6,460 bases of DNA from Alphaproteobacteria bacterium UBA6189 (GTDB lineage Bacteria > Pseudomonadota > Alphaproteobacteria > Rickettsiales > UBA3002). The stretch is taken from assembly GCA_002422745.1 (NCBI GenBank), contig DITH01000192.1:601-7060 (forward strand), given 5' to 3'. The position numbers and the translations under genes were made by a program. Shown piece after piece: positions 6,399 to 6,460 of the stretch (its first letter is position 1; each line of letters opens with the position of its first letter). The notes under the pieces are model-generated. The model had not been told where the DNA came from. It did not search any database and was given only the letters and a program-made list of their open reading frames with translations.

Positions 6399-6415
6399 AG
6401 CAAGCAGCATGCCAA
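6399..6415 (-). promoter_or_regulatory. Sigma-54 (RpoN) promoter of the fliK-flgD-flgE operon
   Basis: Minus-strand TTGGCATGCTGCTTGCT matches the sigma-54 consensus TTGGCACG-N4-TTGCW with one departure, T for C in the -24 block. The invariant GG (6413-6412) and GC (6401-6400) are exactly ten bases apart. With the final C as -12, transcription should begin near 6388, giving a leader of about 21 bases to the fliK ATG at 6367. Late hook and basal-body operons under sigma-54 and an NtrC-type activator (FlbD in Caulobacter) are established in alphaproteobacteria. The activator site is expected further upstream, beyond the window. Confidence 0.85.
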
Positions 6416-6460
6416 TTTTTTACTTATTGAAATTTAAGGTGTTTTTTTATCAGGCAGAAA
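6416..6460. other. AT-rich region upstream of the sigma-54 promoter
   Basis: The last 45 bases are strikingly AT-rich compared with the rest of the window, with T runs at 6416-6421 and 6442-6448 on the plus strand. Such DNA is common between an activator site and a sigma-54 core, where bending by IHF occurs, but I see no good IHF consensus. No coding sequence is visible. Confidence 0.4.

Noticed and set aside
6426..6442. Possible CtrA box (TTAA-N7-TTAA-like) upstream of the sigma-54 promoter
   Set aside because: One half-site has two mismatches and the surrounding DNA is so AT-rich that a partial match is expected by chance.

Overview
This window looks like chromosomal DNA from a flagellated, moderately GC-rich alphaproteobacterium. 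That placement is an inference. It rests on the style of the hook protein, on a sigma-54-type promoter in front of the hook genes (a control logic best known from Caulobacter), and on the YmdB-family protein ending at the left edge. I cannot name a genus. I see no mobile element, CRISPR array, tRNA or rRNA.

Left part (1-864): the 3' end of a YmdB-family metallophosphoesterase gene runs rightward and stops at 191. Facing it, ten bases away, ends a small leftward gene for an unrecognised protein of about 110 residues with a basic then acidic tail (202-534). About 330 bases without a credible gene follow. They hold the likely but unidentified promoter of the small gene and, at 802-829, a very clear intrinsic terminator for the leftward flagellar operon.

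Main part (865-6415): a compact leftward operon, transcribed fliK - flgD - flgE, with its own promoter and terminator. A textbook GG-N10-GC sigma-54 element at 6399-6415 lies just upstream of fliK. Its predicted transcription start falls at about 6388, which makes the ATG at 6367, with a GAGG ribosome-binding site, the likely fliK start rather than the longer in-frame ATG at 6391. The three products act together in hook assembly. FlgD is the cap that guides subunit addition, FlgE is the hook subunit, and FliK is the secreted ruler that stops hook growth and switches the export apparatus to filament substrates.

The most unusual feature is FlgE itself. It has 1038 residues against about 400 in enterobacteria. 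Its middle carries two adjacent 84-residue copies of a beta-rich HGL-x-x-GD module, and a third diverged copy lies further on. The canonical FlgE ends are intact, so this looks like a functional hook protein with an enlarged outer surface. FlgD also carries an extra acidic, threonine/glycine-rich tail. I found no wholly new system; the novelty is a decorated hook in a self-contained sigma-54 transcription unit.
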